Notes: generated from the sequence alone by a model not told the origin. A stretch of DNA of 64,000 nt from Brevundimonas diminuta ATCC 11568 (GCF_000204035.1 NZ_GL883084.1:564835-628834); one strand, 5' to 3'. Shown: positions 42,735 through 51,131, counted from the first letter of the stretch. Made by a program: numbers and translations.

Positions 42735-43078
42735 CTCGACCTCAAGAGGCAAAGGTCCAAACCGAGCGTATCAAGCCAGACCCCCGCCATCAGGGTCAGC
42801 TTGAAGCTCTTTTTGCCAGTTCGGGTGAACGGACGCTCCAGATGTGAAGCGTAGCCATCATGGAAACCAGCCATGTGATCGACGTCGGATAGGGTTAGCC
42901 CTAGCTCTAGCCGCCTTTGCTTCATCGCCTCCGCAAAGTCCGCCTGGCTGGCCACCGTCAGAATCGGTCGCAGGACGCCGAGCGGCGCCCCGTTTGGTTT
43001 TGACTCCATGTCGTTTGGACTGCTCTTGCTTGTCCCGCCGGATGCATCGGTGACGGGACTGAGGATGGCGACGGCCAT
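42731..43078 (-). CDS. HTH DNA-binding protein (XRE-like)
   Basis: 115 residues. The HTH lies at about 47-80: FAEAMKQRRLELGLTLSDVD, then HMAGFHDGYASHLERP, a variant common in alphaproteobacterial prophages, ending in MAGVWLDTLGLDLCLLRSR. The N-terminal 40 residues are disordered, and the start could be later (ATG 43009). It may control late or cargo genes nearby; its site is not known. Confidence 0.68.
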   Translation of the reverse strand: MAVAILSPVTDASGGTSKSSPNDMESKPNGAPLGVLRPILTVASQADFAEAMKQRRLELGLTLSDVDHMAGFHDGYASHLERPFTRTGKKSFKLTLMAGVWLDTLGLDLCLLRSR

Positions 43079-43149
43079 CCAAGGTGCAGGGGTCCAGCCT
43101 GCGGTTTGAGGCGCGGCAAACGCCTCGGCCCCCGTCTATGCAGCGGGCA

Positions 43150-43183
43150 AAAGAAAAGGCCCCGCCCGAGAGGGAGGAGCCTT
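43150..43183 (-). terminator. Terminator of the replication operon end
   Basis: On the minus strand AAGGCTCCTCCC, loop TCTC, GGGCGGGGCCTT (12 bp with two G-U pairs), then TTCTTTT. A strong intrinsic site, 53 bases past the SEC-C gene stop. It separates the early leftward operon from the genes to its left. Confidence 0.85.
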
Positions 43184-43235
43184 GCTTTGGGCGAAACGCC
43201 CGATTTGCCTGATGTCAGGGATTACCTGTCCGGTG

Positions 43236-43973
43236 TCAAGCCTTGGTCAGCTTTCCACAACAGTAACGATGCTTCCTGCCACTACCGCAAGCGCATTTCT
43301 CGTTGGCCAGCAACCTAGCTTCCCGCTGGCGAAGCGTCTCAAGCACCTCCCACCCAATCTGACGGATTGAATACGCTTCGGCTTGTGCGAGCGGCGTCTC
43401 GATTTGGCCATCACTTGCCATCCAGCCCAGAGAGTTTTGCCGCGCTAAGTCGTCATATGTCTGGTCAATCGTTCCATCGACATGCGAGCCGCCGTCTTGG
43501 TTTGCAGCAATCAGAATGAGGTCTCGCCGCGTCAAGAACCGGTTTGAGCCATCTTTGATAACCGGCTCACTCCACCAATCCTCGAAAGACTGATCGTCCA
43601 GCGACGGTCGTCCGCCAGGCATTTGACAGTGGGCTACGTAACCGCTTCGGTCTGCGGTCATGCCCAATCCAATTAAACCGTGGTGATTTAGTAGATTTCG
43701 CTCGTCGTAAGGGAAGGCGGTGTTCACGAAGGGTATGTTTTTCTCCCCTAGGTGAGCGAGCAGAGAGGTAGACGACCCCGTGTCGTGAACCAGGGTGCGG
43801 ATGGCTGCGGCGATGCGTTTGAACTCCGCGGTCCGACCACCATCGAATCCTGAACAGGATGACTCGAGATAACCGATCTGTTCGGAGAGATGTTCGTGGA
43901 ACCGGGCCGCGCTGACGGTGACGCGCGGGGGTGCCAACTTCTTGTTCTTGGCCAATGAACTACTCCAATCCAT
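43236..43973 (-). CDS. SEC-C motif protein of unknown function
   Basis: 245 residues. The C-terminus is a SEC-C zinc motif, CACGSGRKHRYCCGK (226-240). The N-terminal body contains RIAAAIRTLVHDTGSSTSLL and a later GWEVLETLRQREARL; no catalytic motif is recognised. It overlaps the end of the gene before it by 14 bases and is last in the early leftward operon, a favoured site for cargo. SEC-C often serves for protein contact. Confidence 0.7.
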   Translation of the reverse strand: MDWSSSLAKNKKLAPPRVTVSAARFHEHLSEQIGYLESSCSGFDGGRTAEFKRIAAAIRTLVHDTGSSTSLLAHLGEKNIPFVNTAFPYDERNLLNHHGLIGLGMTADRSGYVAHCQMPGGRPSLDDQSFEDWWSEPVIKDGSNRFLTRRDLILIAANQDGGSHVDGTIDQTYDDLARQNSLGWMASDGQIETPLAQAEAYSIRQIGWEVLETLRQREARLLANEKCACGSGRKHRYCCGKLTKA

Positions 43974-44778
43974 AGGCGATAGCGCACGCGTCCAGCGCGA
44001 AAATCAAGTCCTCGCGGATGCGGGCGCGGACTGATCCATTACGCGCCAGGTCCAGTACGTTCTGGCCTTTCCCAGCGATCTCGTTCAGCGCATGGATCGC
44101 GCGCATCGCCGGATGACCGGCCGGCAGCCTAGGCACGGCCCGCCGCTCTGTCTCGGTCGGCGCATTGACGCCGCAGATCATCAAGTGAATGCCGAAGACA
44201 CGCTCCTCAATCTCTCGACGCTTCTGATCCCATCCGTCACCGCCTCGGACGACGTTGATTTTCTCAGGGTCCAACTGCGGAGGCGTAAGCTGCTTTTCTG
44301 GATCGATGCGCTCGTAATCCGCTCGATAGAGAATTCCAGCCGCGTGTTGGGTCCGCGTGATCGAGCCGGCCGTCAGCAGGGTCTCCAGGCCATCCCGCGA
44401 TGCTCGCGGTGCCCCCCTGGCCTTCTCATGTTCGGAAACGCCGATGTCGAAGCCGCGCAGGGCTTCCAGGCTCCGTAGTTCTTCGAGGTTCTCCTTGGCA
44501 TCCCGCTCGAGGATGCGCGCGTCGATTTCGGCGTCCAGGGCGCGGAACATGCGCTGGCCGTCCCGCTGCTGATCCAGGTCCGGCGACGCGACCTTGGCCT
44601 CGGCCGCCATGAACCGCAGCGCCTGGCTGTCGGTCAGTCGGACGCCCCGGATCGACACCGGCGCCGTGTTGTCGTTCGCAGCCTCAATGTTGTCGTTCGC
44701 CCCGATGGACCTCGGCATGGAGGGCCTGGCGTAGCGCTTCCGTTGCTGGCGCTTCTTGGCGCGGTCAGCCTTGCTCAT
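43960..44778 (-). CDS. Phage regulatory-type protein (DUF6456-like)
   Basis: 272 residues. Highly basic N-terminus (MSKADRAKKRQQRKRYARPS), two ANDN tetrapeptides near 27-42, a helical middle, and ITRTQHAAGILYRADYER with a C-terminal helical domain (LPAGHPAMRAIHALNEIAGK) that resembles late-regulator proteins of alphaphages. I think of DUF6456 but cannot confirm. Part of the contiguous replication operon. Confidence 0.55.
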   Translation of the reverse strand: MSKADRAKKRQQRKRYARPSMPRSIGANDNIEAANDNTAPVSIRGVRLTDSQALRFMAAEAKVASPDLDQQRDGQRMFRALDAEIDARILERDAKENLEELRSLEALRGFDIGVSEHEKARGAPRASRDGLETLLTAGSITRTQHAAGILYRADYERIDPEKQLTPPQLDPEKINVVRGGDGWDQKRREIEERVFGIHLMICGVNAPTETERRAVPRLPAGHPAMRAIHALNEIAGKGQNVLDLARNGSVRARIREDLIFALDACAIAYGLE

Positions 44779-45011
44779 GGGCGGTGTCCTCCGAGTTCGG
44801 CGCCAATGTCTGGAGCCCGAGATTGCTGGGTTTCAGGGTGGTGCGCAGGGTCGAGATGGGCAGTTTGGGCGCCGACCTCTCGGGCCTCTGCGGCGATGGC
44901 TCTGCAGATGGCGTCGGCCGCATCCATGAGGGCGAACCGCGACGCCGAGCCGTCCGGGCGCTGGTCGATCCGCGCTACGACGTACCGCTGGATTTCGTAG
45001 AGGTCGGTCAC
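44775..45011 (-). CDS. Small hypothetical protein in the replication operon
   Basis: 78 residues, overlapping both neighbours by four bases. N-terminal helices (DLYEIQRYVVARIDQRPDGS, FALMDAADAICRAIAAEAR) and a disordered His/Pro tail. No domain recognised. Confidence 0.6.
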   Translation of the reverse strand: MTDLYEIQRYVVARIDQRPDGSASRFALMDAADAICRAIAAEAREVGAQTAHLDPAHHPETQQSRAPDIGAELGGHRP

Positions 45012-46027
45012 GCTGCGTCTCCTTGGGCGAACAGGTCGGGCTTGTGATCGTTTGCGCCGGCCGGCGGGGCGTGCCCGAACTCAGCCAGCAAGGCAGCCGG
45101 CACGCGGCAGGCGGGGTGTCCCGGCCTGGGCCCGGCATCGTCGGACGGCCAGTGGCCATTCAGGCGGTATTCCCGCAGCCAGCGGCGCCAGCGGTCGGTC
45201 TCGGACGGGGTGGCCCGGCTCTGCGCGGCGGCGACGGCCGTCTTCGGAGCGTTCTTGATCGCCCTGTCGCACCAGTTCCGCCACGTCGCGGCCCAATCGG
45301 CGTACCGGGCGTCATTGCCGATCGACCAGTTCCGGAAACGCTCGGCCTGGTTGGACACGTCGAGGTTCGCCCCGACCGATCGGGCCTTGGCCTGCTGCTC
45401 GGCGATGGCCTCGGCAGACGGGAAACCATCGGGGATGGCCCGTTTCGGCTTCCGGCGAGATGGCTCGGCAGGCTGACCGGCTTGGGGGGATATAGGGGGG
45501 TTATATTCGCGGGAGGGTGTGGGTGGTTGGGGGGTCTGGGGGGAAGGAGGGAGAGGGAGGGAGGCTCCTTCATCCTGTAACGTCTCGTGACGTTCGCGAG
45601 CCGTTACATAACGTTTTTCCCGCCATGCAGAGGCCCAAGCGGCGCCCTTCCATTCCTCGACAGTCCGGCCGCTCTTCGCCTGATTGCAGGTTGAACAGGC
45701 AGCGACAAGGTTCGCCTCGTCGCTACCGCCGCCTTGGATGAGCGGGTCGACATGATCGCAGCAAAGTCTGCTTTCAGACCCGCAATACGCACATGCGCCG
45801 TCGCGTTCGATGATCCGGCGTGAAAGCGCTCTCCACTCCGTTGTGGTGAGCCCCGAAGCTTCCAAACGCTCACGGTATCGAGCCTGCCTCTCGGCGCCAC
45901 GCGTCCTCTCTCCACTCGCTCGCACAGTCTTCTGCCCAGCCTGTTCGATGGCCTCGACAGCAATGGCGATCACCTCAGGCGTCGCGCCCGCTTCAACCAA
46001 GCGCCGGACGGTGTCGGCTATGCTCAT
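45008..46027 (-). CDS. Phage replication protein with HNH domain
   Basis: 339 residues. A helical N-terminus (MSIADTVRRLVEAGATPEVI), then an HNH unit at about 63-120: CAYCGSESRLCCDHVDPLI, with the pair CSTCNQAKSG, i.e. zinc knuckles plus the catalytic DH. A proline-rich linker follows, then a C-terminal domain (FRNWSIGNDARYADWAATWR, DRWRRWLREYRLNGHWP) of the kind in phage replication initiators. It precedes and overlaps dnaB, so it likely loads the helicase; the HNH part may be an inserted endonuclease domain. Confidence 0.7.
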   Translation of the reverse strand: MSIADTVRRLVEAGATPEVIAIAVEAIEQAGQKTVRASGERTRGAERQARYRERLEASGLTTTEWRALSRRIIERDGACAYCGSESRLCCDHVDPLIQGGGSDEANLVAACSTCNQAKSGRTVEEWKGAAWASAWREKRYVTARERHETLQDEGASLPLPPSPQTPQPPTPSREYNPPISPQAGQPAEPSRRKPKRAIPDGFPSAEAIAEQQAKARSVGANLDVSNQAERFRNWSIGNDARYADWAATWRNWCDRAIKNAPKTAVAAAQSRATPSETDRWRRWLREYRLNGHWPSDDAGPRPGHPACRVPAALLAEFGHAPPAGANDHKPDLFAQGDAA

Positions 46028-47445
46028 GCCGCGCTCCTGTCAGTGATGAGGTCGATCTCAGCCCGGTACTGCTGGGGCTCGGAGCCCTCGGAGCCGTGGC
46101 GGTTCTTGGCGATGATGACGTCCATCACCGTGCGCTTCAGGGCGACCTCGGCCTCCCAGAGCATGTGTTCTTCGGTCCCGGCCTTCGGCTCGGCCTTCTG
46201 GAGGTAGTAGACCTCGCGGAAGGGGAAGAGGACGGCGTCGGCATCCTGCTCAATGGAGCCGGACTCCCGCAGGTCCGACAGCATCGGGCGCTTGTCGTCG
46301 CGCTGCTCGACCGAGCGGTTCAGCTGGGACAGCAGGATGATCGCGATCTTGGCTTCGCGGGCGAGCGTCTTCAGAGCCCCGGTCATCTCGGCGATGGCGG
46401 ACGCCTCGTTGCGCCCAGCCAGGGCAGGACGGCGCATGAGCTGGAGGTAGTCGATCCCGATGGCGGCCAGGTCGCCGCGGCGCTTCATGGCCCAGACGGC
46501 GCGGGAGACGTCCTCGACGGACACCCCTGCCCTGTCTCGCAGCCAGAGGTTCTTCGGGATCTCGCCCTTCACGGCATGAAGGGTCTGCAGGTCGAACGAG
46601 GTCAGCGGCGCCACCTTGGCGATGTCCGAGAAGCTGACGGGCTGCTCATGGGTGGCCGTCAGACGTGACAGGGCCCGGTCGTTCAGCTGGTCGGTGTCCA
46701 TCTCCAGCGAGAAGCCCGCAAACAGCTTGGTCGGGTTACGCAGGGCGGCGCCGTAGAGGACGTTGCCGAGCAGCGCCGTCTTACCCATGCCGGGGCGCCC
46801 GGCCATGACGATCACCGATCCGGGCATCAGGCCGCCGAGGCGCTTGTCGATCGATGACAGACCGGTCTGCACGCCCTTGGGCTTGCCGGTAGCGACTTCC
46901 AGCTCCAGCCGGTCCATGCGGGCCAAGGCGGCGTCATGAGCGTTCACGAACAGGGCGTCTTCGGGCGCAGCACCGCGCTCTGCCGCTTCCAACTCGGCGC
47001 GGGCCTGGGCGACGGCCTGATAGCCAGTCACTTCCGGGTTGCGCGCCTGATGCATCGTTTCGGCAGCCATCTTGATCAGGCGCCGGCGCACGGCCGTATC
47101 CGCCACCACGGCGGCGTAGTCGCGGGCGCGGTTTGCCGGCGGCGCCCGGTCGACCATGTCCATCAGGTAGAACGGCCCGTCGAACTCGATAAACGCCGGG
47201 TCGTGTTCGAACTCAGTCCGAAGGATGGTCGGGTCCGCCAGCTTCCCAGCCGTCACAAGCCCGTCGATGGCCGCGTAGAGCCGCTGGTGGAACGGCTCGC
47301 TGAAGTCCTCGGCCGTGACGACGTCATGCACCTGCCGGTGGACGTCATTGTCGAACATCAGCTGGCCCAGCAGGGCTTGCTCAGCTTCCAGGTTCAGCGG
47401 GAGCGCGTTGGCCGCATCTTCGGCGTCGCGGGGATCATCCATCAT
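46024..47445 (-). CDS. dnaB: Replicative DNA helicase, DnaB family
   Basis: 473 residues. N-terminal domain 20-120 (LNLEAEQALLGQLMFDNDVH), linker, RecA-like ATPase with Walker A GRPGMGKT (216-223), Walker B/H1a IGIDYLQLM, and the motif ILLSQLNRSVEQRDDKRP. It would unwind phage DNA at the fork. Four-base overlaps with both neighbours put it in the same transcript as the initiator-like gene. Confidence 0.95.
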   Translation of the reverse strand: MMDDPRDAEDAANALPLNLEAEQALLGQLMFDNDVHRQVHDVVTAEDFSEPFHQRLYAAIDGLVTAGKLADPTILRTEFEHDPAFIEFDGPFYLMDMVDRAPPANRARDYAAVVADTAVRRRLIKMAAETMHQARNPEVTGYQAVAQARAELEAAERGAAPEDALFVNAHDAALARMDRLELEVATGKPKGVQTGLSSIDKRLGGLMPGSVIVMAGRPGMGKTALLGNVLYGAALRNPTKLFAGFSLEMDTDQLNDRALSRLTATHEQPVSFSDIAKVAPLTSFDLQTLHAVKGEIPKNLWLRDRAGVSVEDVSRAVWAMKRRGDLAAIGIDYLQLMRRPALAGRNEASAIAEMTGALKTLAREAKIAIILLSQLNRSVEQRDDKRPMLSDLRESGSIEQDADAVLFPFREVYYLQKAEPKAGTEEHMLWEAEVALKRTVMDVIIAKNRHGSEGSEPQQYRAEIDLITDRSAA

Positions 47446-47627
47446 GCCGCGCGCTCCGTGTCGAAGAGCGGCCCCGACCGGATGGCTTCGGCACGGCCGA
47501 CGGCGGCGTCCGCCCAGCGGTTCAACTGTTCAGCGATGGCTGGATAGCGCTTGGCGCGGGATTTGGCCTCACGGCGAAGCATCCGGGCGTAGTTCAGTTC
47601 GAGGTCGAGAAGGTCGCGACGGTTCAT
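47442..47627 (-). CDS. Small hypothetical protein upstream of dnaB
   Basis: 61 residues, one basic helical domain (LDLELNYARMLRREAKSRAK). Overlaps both neighbours (ATGA type), so expressed with them. Not recognised. Confidence 0.6.
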   Translation of the reverse strand: MNRRDLLDLELNYARMLRREAKSRAKRYPAIAEQLNRWADAAVGRAEAIRSGPLFDTERAA

Positions 47628-47953
47628 GCTCCTGCGACCTCCATCAGCCTTTCTAGAACCGTAGCTCGGCCGGGCTCAGGCAGGGCGTATCCAAAGCCCC
47701 GGTAGGTCTGAATGAGACCGCCCAGGCCCACGTCCTCAAGGCTTTCCCTCAGAAGGCAGATACGCGTCTTGGCGACGTTGCCGGGATCGACGGCTTCGCT
47801 TTGGCCCATCCATGCACGGGCGTTGGCGATGGACTCGTAGCTGATCGGCACGCCGGAGGCATGCAGCAGCGCGCATAGCGAGGCCGCCTTCGTACGGGTG
47901 CCGAGAAGCTGAAACGCAGCGACTTCAAGGCCCAGCCTCTCTAGGGCGTTCAT
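47624..47953 (-). CDS. Winged-helix DNA-binding protein (OmpR C-domain-like)
   Basis: 109 residues. The fold resembles the effector domain of OmpR-type regulators: ISYESIANARAWMGQSEAVD, then NVAKTRICLLRESLEDVGLG and LIQTYRGFGYAL, the recognition helix and wing. No receiver domain. It may regulate replication or early transcription. Confidence 0.7.
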   Translation of the reverse strand: MNALERLGLEVAAFQLLGTRTKAASLCALLHASGVPISYESIANARAWMGQSEAVDPGNVAKTRICLLRESLEDVGLGGLIQTYRGFGYALPEPGRATVLERLMEVAGA

Positions 47954-48309
47954 ACCTCACCCCCATCATTCGCCGCCGTCAGTCTGCTCCAGGCGTGTTC
48001 AGCAGCCGCGTTCTTCACAGCCTTGGGCAGGCGGTAGATCGCGAACACATCGGCTGCGACCGAGTTGAGCGCGGTAGCGGTCTCGACGCGGCCGATCAGG
48101 GGCCAACGGAACTCTGCGGCGATGTCGATCAGGTCGCCCAGAAGCGCCGCCTGTTCCTGCGGATCCGTCACGTCCTGCATGAGCGAGCGCACTGTCCGGC
48201 GCGCGGTCATGCGCAGGAACATCGCGCGAGACGAGCGGGCCTGTTGGTTGGTCGCGTTCTCCCGGCTGCGATCGATCCGTTCAACGAGGTACTTCTCACG
48301 CTGGCTCAC
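47950..48309 (-). CDS. Hypothetical protein in the early leftward operon
   Basis: 119 residues, helical, basic N-terminus (QQARSSRAMFLRMTARRTVR) and a C-terminal LPKAVKNAAAEHAWSRL. Overlaps gcrA-like and winged-helix genes by four bases. No family recognised. Confidence 0.6.
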   Translation of the reverse strand: MSQREKYLVERIDRSRENATNQQARSSRAMFLRMTARRTVRSLMQDVTDPQEQAALLGDLIDIAAEFRWPLIGRVETATALNSVAADVFAIYRLPKAVKNAAAEHAWSRLTAANDGGEV

Positions 48310-48938
48310 GCAGCCCTCCCCTGATCCCAGGGGGTGGACTCCGCGCGACGGGCCGGGCGCCGCTGACCGAACCCGAAAGCCTTGGACGCGGCGAGCACCC
48401 TGCCGACCGCTCGCTTATGGTGTGTCGGGCAGTAGGTCTCAGTCGCGCCGGTGGCGTTCGGATCGACCGGCTGACCGCAGCACATCTGTCCGGCGCCCGA
48501 GACCTCTCCGACCGGCCATGAGCACTGGAACCGGCGGCGGTCGATCAGCAGGATCGAGGTGTCATTCGCAGCTTCGGCAAAGCCGTCGATGATCCCGGCG
48601 CCATGCTTTGCGAAATGCTCGCGCTTCTTGGCCGCCTCTTGGGGGCTGGAAGGCGCGAACCGGCCGAAGCTGGATGCAGGAGCAGGCTTGTCGATCCTTA
48701 TCCCGCCGGTGCTGCGGTTGCGCTTCACGGCTGGGGCGCGGCCAGTCGAAGCCGGGGGAGACGCCTTCGCCTCCATGCGCTCGCGCGTCAGACCAAGACG
48801 GTGCACCTTGGCGATGACAGAGTTTCGGGATCGGGACGGCAACACCCGCGCGATCTCCGTGGCCGAGTTCCCGGCCAGCCACATCTTCTTCATCGTCTCG
48901 ATTTCGTGGTCGTGCCACGCGTTCAGGATCGTGCTCAT
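48306..48938 (-). CDS. GcrA-like cell-cycle regulator, phage encoded
   Basis: 210 residues from ATG 48938; the upstream extension overlaps rusA in another frame. The GcrA N-terminal domain is clear: NAWHDHEIETMKKMWLAGNS, then EIARVLPSRSRNSVIAKVHR, followed by LGLTRERMEAK. The C-terminal part RFQCSWPVGE, MCCGQPVDP and YCPTHHKRA has the conserved Cys/His set. In Caulobacter GcrA binds sigma70 and activates promoters carrying CcrM-methylated GANTC. The phage copy could tie phage transcription to host cell-cycle state. Middle linker is Pro/Ala/Lys rich. Confidence 0.85.
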   Translation of the reverse strand: MSTILNAWHDHEIETMKKMWLAGNSATEIARVLPSRSRNSVIAKVHRLGLTRERMEAKASPPASTGRAPAVKRNRSTGGIRIDKPAPASSFGRFAPSSPQEAAKKREHFAKHGAGIIDGFAEAANDTSILLIDRRRFQCSWPVGEVSGAGQMCCGQPVDPNATGATETYCPTHHKRAVGRVLAASKAFGFGQRRPARRAESTPWDQGRAA

Positions 48939-49375
48939 GCGGCGGCCTTTCGAAGGATGGTGGGAGAGATTTCGACATCCACGCCCGGCACCTCGGCGTA
49001 GCGCTTGCGGGCGATCAGGCTGACGACCAGGGCGTCGTCTCTGAACGCGACCTTGTTGCAGCCGTCGAGAACGGCCTTCACGACATTGTCGAGGTCGGGG
49101 AGCTTGGTCGGGGCCATTTCGCCCGCCAGCATGGAGGCGCGCTTCTTGCGACTGCTGGACGCGGCGGGGGTCATGCGGACGGTGACAACGACCGTCAGGG
49201 GGCAATCGAGCGGCGCCCTGCCGCCGAGAGCGCGAGACGCCGCCAGCTTGACGAGGTTCTCGTAGCTGGCGGTCTTGCTGTCGGTGAACATGCGAGCATG
49301 GCCGCCAATGGTCGTGGCGCGGGGCCGGCCCTTACCGCGAGGGTCGCCCGGAATGGTAAAGGCCAGCCCCGACAT
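48935..49375 (-). CDS. RusA-family Holliday junction resolvase
   Basis: 146 residues. N-terminal LAFTIPGDPRGKGRPRATTI and the acidic centre LPDLDNVVKAVLDGCNKVAF followed by RDDALVVSL contain the catalytic aspartates of RusA. It resolves branched recombination or replication intermediates before packaging. Overlaps gcrA by four bases. Confidence 0.92.
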   Translation of the reverse strand: MSGLAFTIPGDPRGKGRPRATTIGGHARMFTDSKTASYENLVKLAASRALGGRAPLDCPLTVVVTVRMTPAASSSRKKRASMLAGEMAPTKLPDLDNVVKAVLDGCNKVAFRDDALVVSLIARKRYAEVPGVDVEISPTILRKAAA

Positions 49376-50025
49376 CAGGCGGCCTCGCTTTCGTCGTCCA
49401 GGCGCCCGTCGATCTCGCGCGCGTCAGGCTGGTCGTCGTTGGCCACGTCCTCGATGTCGATCTGGTCGTCATCGTCGGTGACTGGCGCCTGCGCCAAGCG
49501 GGCGGCAAAGGCGCGGCGGACCGTGGCCTGCCCTTCCTCATGGCCCTCGCCATAGGACTGGATGCAGTCGTGCGGGCATTCCTTGGGCGCCTCGTTCGCC
49601 CAGCCCTTGCCGGCCAGACCATCGCGGAAGCCGATGTTGCGCCACTTCAACTGTTCGCGGACCGGATCGGGCGTGGCGTCGGTGCCGTACAGCTCCAGTT
49701 GCGAACCGATGGGCTGGCGCATGGCTTCGGCGAACCAGTCACGCTCAGCATAGAACTGCTTGACCTCTTCCGGGGTCCATTCAAGCAGGCGGACCTGTTC
49801 GTCGAGAACGCCGAGCTTGATGCCCTTCGCCTTCAGGCCTTTGCGGAACGCGCTGACTTCGGCGTTCAGCTTCTTCCGCTTCTCGTTCCACTGGACCATT
49901 TCGTTTGCGGCCATGCGGATGTCGTCATGCGACGGCATGCCGTTGTCCGGCTCGTTCGGAATGGCGCCGATCGTCCCTTGAACGTCGGGGTACTGGTCAT
50001 TGTCAGCTTCGAGCTTCTTGGCCAT
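49375..50025 (-). CDS. Hypothetical protein with coiled coil and RMF-like segment
   Basis: 216 residues from ATG 50025 (GGAGGGCCAG upstream). A helical region at about 40-75 (EMVQWNEKRKKLNAEVSAFR) recalls GapR-like coiled coils, and a later GFRDGLAGKGWANEA with PKECPHDCIQSYGEGHEEGQ has the spacing of ribosome-modulation-factor/CrpP-like folds. Acidic tail. Function not assigned; joined to rusA (one-base overlap). Confidence 0.6.
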   Translation of the reverse strand: MAKKLEADNDQYPDVQGTIGAIPNEPDNGMPSHDDIRMAANEMVQWNEKRKKLNAEVSAFRKGLKAKGIKLGVLDEQVRLLEWTPEEVKQFYAERDWFAEAMRQPIGSQLELYGTDATPDPVREQLKWRNIGFRDGLAGKGWANEAPKECPHDCIQSYGEGHEEGQATVRRAFAARLAQAPVTDDDDQIDIEDVANDDQPDAREIDGRLDDESEAA

Positions 50026-50072
50026 CTGGCCCTCCATCAAGACCGCTCAACGGGGCGGTCAGTCCCGTTCGG

Positions 50073-50525
50073 TCACGCCGCTCGCTGCGGAGTGGGAGTT
50101 GCGGCCTCAATGGCTCGGCGGACGCCGCGCACCCGCTCAAGGGCCTCTTCGGCGTCACGCTCGGCCGCCGCGATGGCGTCGAGGTCGTTGTTGGACAAGC
50201 GCCCGTCCGCCAGCGCCTCGCGGACGACGGCGACGACGTCCATGCTCTCCTGGGCGAGGTCGAAGGCGAGTTCTTTCAGGCAACCCGTGAGCGGCTTGGG
50301 CTTGCAGAGGTCCGCCAGGGCTGCGCTGTAGATCGCCCTCCCGCAATGACGCTCCAGATCAACCATCACGTCCGCCGGCATCGTCGACGGCTCATTGGGG
50401 TTCTCGTAGTTCGACAGCGACGACCTGCGGACCCGGCACGCCCTCGCCGCCTCCTCCAAGCCTCCACAGGCTTCGATGAGCTCTCCGGCGAGCCGGGCGT
50501 GTTCTCTGTGGCTGATCTTGTTCAC
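50073..50525 (-). CDS. CII-like phage regulatory HTH protein
   Basis: About 150 residues. HTH segment EHARLAGELIEACGGLEEAA, then RACRVRRSSLSNYENP, typical of phage CII-type regulators; then a helical C-terminus. Start uncertain: GTG 50525 or TTG 50549, neither with a strong site. Position third after the Cro-like gene fits a lysogeny/lysis regulator. Confidence 0.68.
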   Translation of the reverse strand: MNKISHREHARLAGELIEACGGLEEAARACRVRRSSLSNYENPNEPSTMPADVMVDLERHCGRAIYSAALADLCKPKPLTGCLKELAFDLAQESMDVVAVVREALADGRLSNNDLDAIAAAERDAEEALERVRGVRRAIEAATPTPQRAA

Positions 50526-50566
50526 TGGACGTTCCGTGGTCGTTTCCAACTGACCCGCGCTCTCGC

Positions 50567-50902
50567 TCAGGCGACGGTCGGGGTTGGCTGTTCGGGAGAA
50601 GGCGGTTGGGTTTCGTCGTTCGCGGCATTCGGCTTTTCAGCGGGTACGCGACCGAAGAAGGGAGCGAGCGTCCCCTGCGTGAGATCACGAGCCTTTGCGG
50701 CCTCACGCTCGGCGGCGAGGACTTCGCGGATAGCGTCGATCTCGAAAGGAAGCGCGCCGGTGATCGTCGCCAGCACCTTCAGTGCATCCGCCTCGCGACC
50801 TTGGACGGCCAGTTCATTGGCGCCGATGATCAGGCCGTAAACCGTCCCCGCGTTGATCAGGGCTTCCTGGCGTCGAAACTGGAGGGCGGCCGATGACAGC
50901 AT
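50567..50902 (-). CDS. Small hypothetical protein in the early leftward operon
   Basis: 111 residues. A helical domain (YGLIIGANELAVQGREADAL, GALPFEIDAIREVLAAERE) with a Pro/Ala/Asn tail containing an ANDE motif. One base separates it from the Cro-like gene. Not recognised. Confidence 0.6.
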   Translation of the reverse strand: MLSSAALQFRRQEALINAGTVYGLIIGANELAVQGREADALKVLATITGALPFEIDAIREVLAAEREAAKARDLTQGTLAPFFGRVPAEKPNAANDETQPPSPEQPTPTVA

Positions 50903-50903
50903 G

Positions 50904-51122
50904 TCACGCCGCCTCGCTGGCGGGGGCGTCGTCGTTGGCCGGGATGGCCGCCGCCGCGTGGGCCAGACGCTCCAGAGTCGCCACCGCGCGGGGGCGCCAA
51001 CCTGCTTTCTGCCAATCGATCAGGGTGGTGTATGGGACGCCGGATCGACGGGAGAGCGCAGCTAGGCCCTCCGCTTTGGCGGCACGCTCAATCTCGGTTA
51101 GGGCCGTGGTGACGTGGTTCAT
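50904..51122 (-). CDS. Cro-like repressor
   Basis: 72 residues. HTH: IERAAKAEGLAALSRRSGVP with recognition helix YTTLIDWQKAGW, the YdaS/Cro-like kind. It is the first gene of the leftward operon, divergent from the double-HTH repressor across a 94-base operator region, as in lambda-type switches. C-terminus ANDDAP is disordered. Confidence 0.78.
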   Translation of the reverse strand: MNHVTTALTEIERAAKAEGLAALSRRSGVPYTTLIDWQKAGWRPRAVATLERLAHAAAAIPANDDAPASEAA

Positions 51123-51131
51123 GGCCCATAT

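Noticed and set aside
44600-46000. CRISPR array or other spaced repeats
   Set aside because: Recurring GTTGTCGTTCGC words are few, unevenly spaced and inside coding sequence.
48939-49205. N-terminal extension of the GcrA-like protein
   Set aside because: It overlaps rusA out of frame; the GcrA domain starts exactly at ATG 48938 with a four-base overlap.
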